This document shows positions 60,641-64,000 of a DNA stretch of 64,000 nt, one piece after another. The DNA comes from CAG-791 sp002390025. GTDB taxonomy: Bacteria; Bacillota; Clostridia; Lachnospirales; Lachnospiraceae. How positions within the stretch are numbered: the first letter of the stretch is position 1; each line of letters begins with the position of its first letter. Both the position numbers and the translations under genes were made by a program. The DNA lies in NCBI GenBank assembly GCA_946543465.1, contig CAMNLR010000149.1, positions 31,838-95,837 on the forward strand, given 5' to 3'. A model generated the notes under the pieces. It worked only from the letters and a program-made list of their open reading frames with translations. It had not been told where the DNA came from and did not search any database.

Positions 60641-60660
60641 TAACGAGTACGTACTCGTTA
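60641..60660. promoter_or_regulatory. Perfect 20-bp palindromic operator 1
   Basis: TAACGAGTACGTACTCGTTA is a perfect inverted repeat (extended by one T/A pair). Central CG and symmetric arms fit LacI-family binding. It lies 161 bp upstream of the dehydrogenase gene. Confidence 0.75.
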
Positions 60661-60763
60661 AATATAAAATAGACTGTATATCGACAAATTGCAAGAGCTA
60701 TTTTTGATATTTTTTATTTTTGTGACAATTGGATAAAAACGCAGTGGGGAATTTGTGAAATAC

Positions 60764-60783
60764 TAACGAGTACGTACTCGTTA
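60764..60783. promoter_or_regulatory. Perfect 20-bp palindromic operator 2
   Basis: Identical to operator 1, 123 bp away centre to centre, in the divergent region between the two catabolic operons. The pair could support looping. Confidence 0.75.
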
Positions 60784-60926
60784 AAAGCGCGATTATTGCC
60801 CGGAACCCGACCGTGAGCCTGTGCGCAGCCTGAAGGATGCAGGCAGGAAACCTGAAAACAAACAGAGTCACAGTGTACTGCAGATCTGCATTTACTTTTT
60901 TAATCACCTTATATTAAAAGCGTTTA

Positions 60927-61046
60927 TATAAAGAGTGGCTGGTATACAGTTCAAGCTCAAATTACTTTTTTATCAAGAGTGACTGGCAGACAGGTCAAGC
61001 TTAAATTACTTTTTTATAAAGAGTGGCTGGCAAACAGCTCAGGCAG
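60927..61046 (+). repeat. Three 44-bp direct repeats upstream of the aldolase operon
   Basis: AAGAGTGGCTGG-like starts at 60931, 60975 and 61019, spaced exactly 44 bp. Units 1 and 2 share CAAGCT-AAATTACTTTTTTAT; unit 3 is cut short after CAGCTCAGGCAG. They end just ahead of the putative aldolase promoter. Confidence 0.8.
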
Positions 61047-61056
61047 TCGGAAAATA

Positions 61057-61065
61057 TGGTATCAT
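61057..61065 (+). promoter_or_regulatory. Possible extended -10 promoter for the aldolase operon
   Basis: TGGTATCAT (61057-61065) fits an extended -10; the -35 is poor, which would suit activator-dependent or derepressible control. Confidence 0.35.
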
Positions 61066-61167
61066 GAACACAAGTGTGTTGACGATTTCCGAAAGCCGAA
61101 AGCTCAAGGAAATACTGCTAAATACGACATAAACATGTAAGAATGACCCGAAGAAGGAGGCCCATAA

Positions 61168-61995
61168 ATGCTTGTTAACCTGAAGGAAATCCTTGCGATC
61201 GCGGAAGAAAGAAAATGTGCGGTCGGTGCTTTCAATACGCCCAACCTGGAATGTCTGCTGGCTGTGATCGACGCGGCTCAGAAGCTGGGTACGCCTGTGA
61301 TCATCTCCCACGCGGAGCTGCACGAGAGTATTTCTCCGCTCGAAAAGATCGGTCCTGTAATGGTGCAGGCCGCAGAGAAGGCCGGCGTGCCGGTCTGCGT
61401 TCAACTCGATCACGGCGAGACTCTCGAATACATCGAGAGGTCTCTGGAGATCGGATTTACCGGCATCATGTACGACGGGAGCCTTCTTCCCTATGAAGAG
61501 AACCTCGCGAATACAAAGAAAGCAGTGGCAATGGCCAGGAACTTCAATGCCGGCGTTGAGGCGGAGCTCGGGGCAATGCCCTCCCGAGAGGGAGGCGCGG
61601 CGGCTTCGGGACCCGTATATACCGATCCGGCGCAGGCGGTGGAGTTTTGTAGGGAGACAGGGATCGATGCGCTCGCGCCCAGCTTTGGCACGGCACACGG
61701 CATCTACAAAGCAAAACCCATGCTTGACCTGGAGAGAGTGCGCATCATTTCAGAGAAGACGGGCCTGCCCCTTGTCATGCACGGCGGGAGCGGTGTTTCG
61801 GCGGAAGATTACCGCAGAGCGATCAGGGCAGGCATTCGCAAGATCAATTACTACACCTATATGTCCAATGCAGGAACCCGGGCGGTTCAGGAACTTCTGG
61901 CAAAGGAAGATGTGACTTTCTTCCACGACCTCGCATTTGCGGCACAGAAAGCAATGCAGGCGGACGCGGAGAAGGCCATGACTGTGTTTATGTGA
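61168..61995 (+). CDS. Class II fructose-bisphosphate aldolase family protein
   Basis: 275 residues, start ATG 61168 with AAGGAGG. Metal and substrate motifs: CAVGAFNTPNLECLLAVIDA, VCVQLDHGETLEYIERSLEI with zinc His, GVEAELGAM, PSFGTAHGIY and VMHGGSGVSAEDYRRAI. Could be a FbaA, GatY/KbaY or IolJ type enzyme. The nearby inositol-like dehydrogenase and isomerase support IolJ or a tagatose-type step. First gene of the plus-strand operon. Confidence 0.92.
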   Translation: MLVNLKEILAIAEERKCAVGAFNTPNLECLLAVIDAAQKLGTPVIISHAELHESISPLEKIGPVMVQAAEKAGVPVCVQLDHGETLEYIERSLEIGFTGIMYDGSLLPYEENLANTKKAVAMARNFNAGVEAELGAMPSREGGAAASGPVYTDPAQAVEFCRETGIDALAPSFGTAHGIYKAKPMLDLERVRIISEKTGLPLVMHGGSGVSAEDYRRAIRAGIRKINYYTYMSNAGTRAVQELLAKEDVTFFHDLAFAAQKAMQADAEKAMTVFM

Positions 61996-61997
61996 GG

Positions 61998-62039
61998 GAC
62001 AGGGGACGGTTCGGGGAGGACACAGAACCGTCCCCTGTC
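61998..62039. repeat. Palindromic repeat, intergenic
   Basis: GACAGGGGACGGTTC (61998-62012) pairs perfectly with GAACCGTCCCCTGTC (62025-62039); GGACCGTCCCC at 62059-62069 is a further partial copy. Related to 55346-55386. Confidence 0.8.
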
Positions 62040-62090
62040 TCCTCCCTGTCTTCTCCCGGACCGTCCCCTTCAACCCGCGGAGGGAGAGCA

Positions 62091-62753
62091 ATGCAGACAA
62101 AAGCAATCTTGTTTGACCTTGACGGGGTCATTTTGGACTCGGAGAAAGAATACAGGCGGTTCTGGATGCAGGCGGCAGAGGAGCTCGGTCATCCTCTCAA
62201 GGAAGACGTCGTTCTCCGGCTCAGGAGCTGCGACTCTTCGATCGCCCGCAGGATCGTTGATGAAGCCGCGGGCGAGGAAGGTGCCTATGACCGGATTCGG
62301 GCACGGCGCAAAATTCTGATGAAGGAGTTCCTGACAGAGCACACCTATGAACTCAAGCCCGGTGTAAAAGCTTTTCTTGAAAAGAGCAGAGAATTACCGG
62401 TCAGGAAAGTCATCGTGACTTCCTCAAGACCGGAGGAAAAAATGCCGGAGCTGGAAAGACTGGGGATTGGACACTATTTTGACGGCTTTGTGTCGGTAAA
62501 AGAGGTGAAGCGGGGCAAGCCCTTTCCTGATGTCTATCTCTTTGCCTGCAGGAAGCTGGGGCTGGACCCCGGCGAGTGCCTGGCAATCGAGGATTCGCCG
62601 AACGGGGTCAGGAGCGCCTATGGCGCAGGAGTAAAGGTGGTCATGGTTCCGGACCTGACCGGACCGACCGATGAGCTGCGCCGGATGTGCCTGGTGGCTG
62701 ACAGGATCGAGGAGGTCATGGAATTTTTAAAAAAGGAGAATGACACAGAATGA
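62091..62753 (+). CDS. HAD-family hydrolase (beta-phosphoglucomutase-like)
   Basis: 220 residues from ATG 62091 (GGAGGGAGAG upstream). HAD motifs: AILFDLDGVILDSEKEYRRF (nucleophile DLD), VIVTSSRPEEKMPELERLGI, VKRGKPFPDVYLFACRKLGL, and CLAIEDSPNGVRSAYGAGVK. Cap domain of the alpha-helical type after the first motif. It would act on a sugar phosphate, most likely an intermediate or side product of this catabolic locus. It overlaps the next start by four bases (ATGA). Confidence 0.92.
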   Translation: MQTKAILFDLDGVILDSEKEYRRFWMQAAEELGHPLKEDVVLRLRSCDSSIARRIVDEAAGEEGAYDRIRARRKILMKEFLTEHTYELKPGVKAFLEKSRELPVRKVIVTSSRPEEKMPELERLGIGHYFDGFVSVKEVKRGKPFPDVYLFACRKLGLDPGECLAIEDSPNGVRSAYGAGVKVVMVPDLTGPTDELRRMCLVADRIEEVMEFLKKENDTE

Positions 62754-63808
62754 AGAAGATATTGACGATCGGATACTATGGAAACGGAAAGAGCACCAAC
62801 AGATACCATATTCCCTTCCTGATGAGGAGAAAGGACAGGATCCGGGTCAAGACCATTTATGCCCGCCGTCTGCGGGATGACTGGGCCAAGTGGGAAGGCG
62901 TTTATTACACTGATAACGTGGAAGAGCTGTTGCAGGATCCGGAGATCGATGTCATTGTCGTCACCACGCCTCCACAGGCCCATGCCATGGCAGCCAGACA
63001 GATCATCGAGGCAGGGAAAAATGTCGTCGTCGAGAAACCCTTTACCCACAGTGCAGAGGAGGCACAGGCCCTGTTTGATCTGGCAAGGGAAAAGGGCGTG
63101 AAGATTCAGTGCTACCAGAACCGGCGCTTTGACAGCGATTTTCTGACCGTCCAGAAGGTCATTGAGTCCGGAAAACTCGGGGAGATTACCGAGGTGGAAA
63201 TGAGCTTTGACTACTACCGGCCGGAGGTTCCGGAGAAGGCCGCAGAATATGTCAGAGCCGACTCCTTTGTCTACAGCCATGCCTGCCACACAGTAGATCA
63301 GGTGCTCTCTTATTTCGGTATTCCGGATTCTCACCACTATGATGTCCGTCAGATGCTGGGACAGGGACGGATGAACGACTATTTTGATCTGGACCTCTAT
63401 TACGAAAAAGGGACAGATAAATTCGACGTTATGCCCGGCGGACTCAAGGTATCCGTAAAATCCAGTTACTTCCGCGCCAAGGAGCGTCCCAGCTTTGTCG
63501 TTTACGGACGCAGGGGAGTGTTTGTAAAAGCGCAGAAGGATCGGCAGGAAGCGGACCTGAAGAAGTTCTATCTTCCCGATCATGCCGATTTCGGTCTCGA
63601 TACTCCCGACGATTACGGCATCCTGTCCTTCTACGATGAGAACGGCCGCTATCAGGAGTGCAAAGTGGAGTCAGTGCCCGGCGATTATGGGATCTATTAT
63701 GACCATCTCTACGAGACGATCCTGAACGGGGCTGCCCCGCTGGTGAGTGAGGAGCAGACCATGACCCAGATGCGGATCCTGGAGGAGGCCACGGCAGAGC
63801 TTTTTTAA
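62750..63808 (+). CDS. Gfo/Idh/MocA-family oxidoreductase
   Basis: 352 residues. N-terminal NAD-binding part KKILTIGYYGNGKSTNRYHI, VIVVTTPPQAHAMAARQIIE, NVVVEKPFTHSAEEAQALFD; C-terminal domain with QCYQNRRFDSDFLTVQKVIE and YSHACHTVDQVLSYFGIPDS. The glycine-rich loop is unusual (GYYGNGKSTN instead of GxGxxG). Relatives of YdgJ/YhhX kind. Translationally coupled to the HAD gene, third gene of the operon. Confidence 0.9.
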   Translation: MKKILTIGYYGNGKSTNRYHIPFLMRRKDRIRVKTIYARRLRDDWAKWEGVYYTDNVEELLQDPEIDVIVVTTPPQAHAMAARQIIEAGKNVVVEKPFTHSAEEAQALFDLAREKGVKIQCYQNRRFDSDFLTVQKVIESGKLGEITEVEMSFDYYRPEVPEKAAEYVRADSFVYSHACHTVDQVLSYFGIPDSHHYDVRQMLGQGRMNDYFDLDLYYEKGTDKFDVMPGGLKVSVKSSYFRAKERPSFVVYGRRGVFVKAQKDRQEADLKKFYLPDHADFGLDTPDDYGILSFYDENGRYQECKVESVPGDYGIYYDHLYETILNGAAPLVSEEQTMTQMRILEEATAELF

Positions 63809-63901
63809 GAATAAAGCCCGGGATTCAATGTTCGAAGCAAAACAGGGACTTGTAATCCAGCTTATTGGAAAGTGATCGACAGACAATCGGGAGTCGGAAA
63901 A

Positions 63902-64000
63902 ATGAACTTAAGCACAAAATACCAGGCTCGGGCAGAAAATCTTTTAAATACCGGTATCAAACCTGTTGTACTGGAGCAGATCCGCTGTCACGCGAAAAAG
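63902..64000 (+). CDS. Start of an unidentified gene (partial, cut by the right edge)
   Basis: ATG 63902 follows GGGAGTCGG and the frame stays open to the end of the window: MNLSTKYQARAENLLNTGIK, then PVVLEQIRCHAKK. 33 residues are too few to name it. Same direction as the aldolase operon, 93 bp after the oxidoreductase gene, so it may be its next member. Confidence 0.5.
   Translation, partial: MNLSTKYQARAENLLNTGIKPVVLEQIRCHAKK

Overview
The window looks like a chromosomal segment from a Gram-positive, obligately anaerobic Clostridia relative, most likely Lachnospiraceae. This rests on strong AGGAGG-type ribosome binding sites, sigma-A promoters, many intrinsic terminators, lipoproteins with lipoboxes, the LL-diaminopimelate aminotransferase route to lysine, an EpsG-type polymerase, a PotABCD operon led by an XRE-cupin regulator, and a SAM-clan riboswitch. 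Coding sequence is moderately GC rich. Around 42.9-45.2 kb and 51.4-52.3 kb it is clearly more AT rich, which suggests acquired or decaying DNA. No rRNA, tRNA, CRISPR array, prophage or intact insertion sequence was recognised.

Layout. 0-4 kb: a lipoprotein (cut by the left edge) divergent from a membrane Ser/Thr kinase whose outer part resembles SecD. 4-10 kb: regulator plus potABCD polyamine transporter, with a structured repeat between regulator and potA. 10-16.3 kb: a PurF-like protein lacking the glutaminase cysteine, an ion transporter, and an operon of substrate-binding lipoprotein, response regulator and histidine kinase. 16.4-20 kb: small XRE regulator, PaaK-like adenylate-forming enzyme, PAP2 phosphatase, a probable small RNA, and a rhomboid protease. 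20.2-31.2 kb: a surface polysaccharide cluster (GT4, pyruvyl transferase, DUF4422, two polymerase-like membrane proteins, F420 hydrogenase beta-like protein, two GT2, Wzx flippase). 31.3-34.6 kb: a MITE-like insertion, malQ, then licD and tagD on the minus strand. 35-42.9 kb: housekeeping genes carB, pncB, dapL and an 8-oxoguanine glycosylase. 42.9-48.9 kb: an accessory stretch with a lipoprotein, gene remnants, three copies of one promoter module, a secreted HAD phosphatase, a histidine phosphatase, and a SAM riboswitch ahead of an unknown protein and a TauE/SafE exporter. 49-52.3 kb: guaA, an XRE regulator and a HigBA toxin-antitoxin pair. 52.3-63.8 kb: a sugar or cyclitol utilisation locus. 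On the minus strand it has dehydrogenase, isomerase, ABC ATPase, permease, small protein, binding protein and a LacI regulator; on the plus strand class II aldolase, HAD phosphatase and a second dehydrogenase. The divergent region carries perfect 20-bp palindromes and three 44-bp repeats. The start of one more gene reaches the right edge.

How the parts fit. The potABCD set imports polyamines under its own regulator. The lipoprotein-TCS operon probably couples ligand binding to a two-component response. The 20-31 kb genes assemble, polymerise and export a polysaccharide, and LicD/TagD may decorate surface polymers. The 52-64 kb locus imports a sugar or inositol-like compound, oxidises and isomerises it and cleaves the product by aldolase, probably under the LacI protein and the palindromic operators.

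The least explained items are the structured repeat family with compensatory base changes (4.8-5.1 and 20.1 kb), the kinase with SecD-like outer domains, the cysteine-less PurF homologue, the C-rich candidate small RNA at 19.2 kb, and the 154-bp MITE-like element with an 8-bp target duplication at 31.3 kb.
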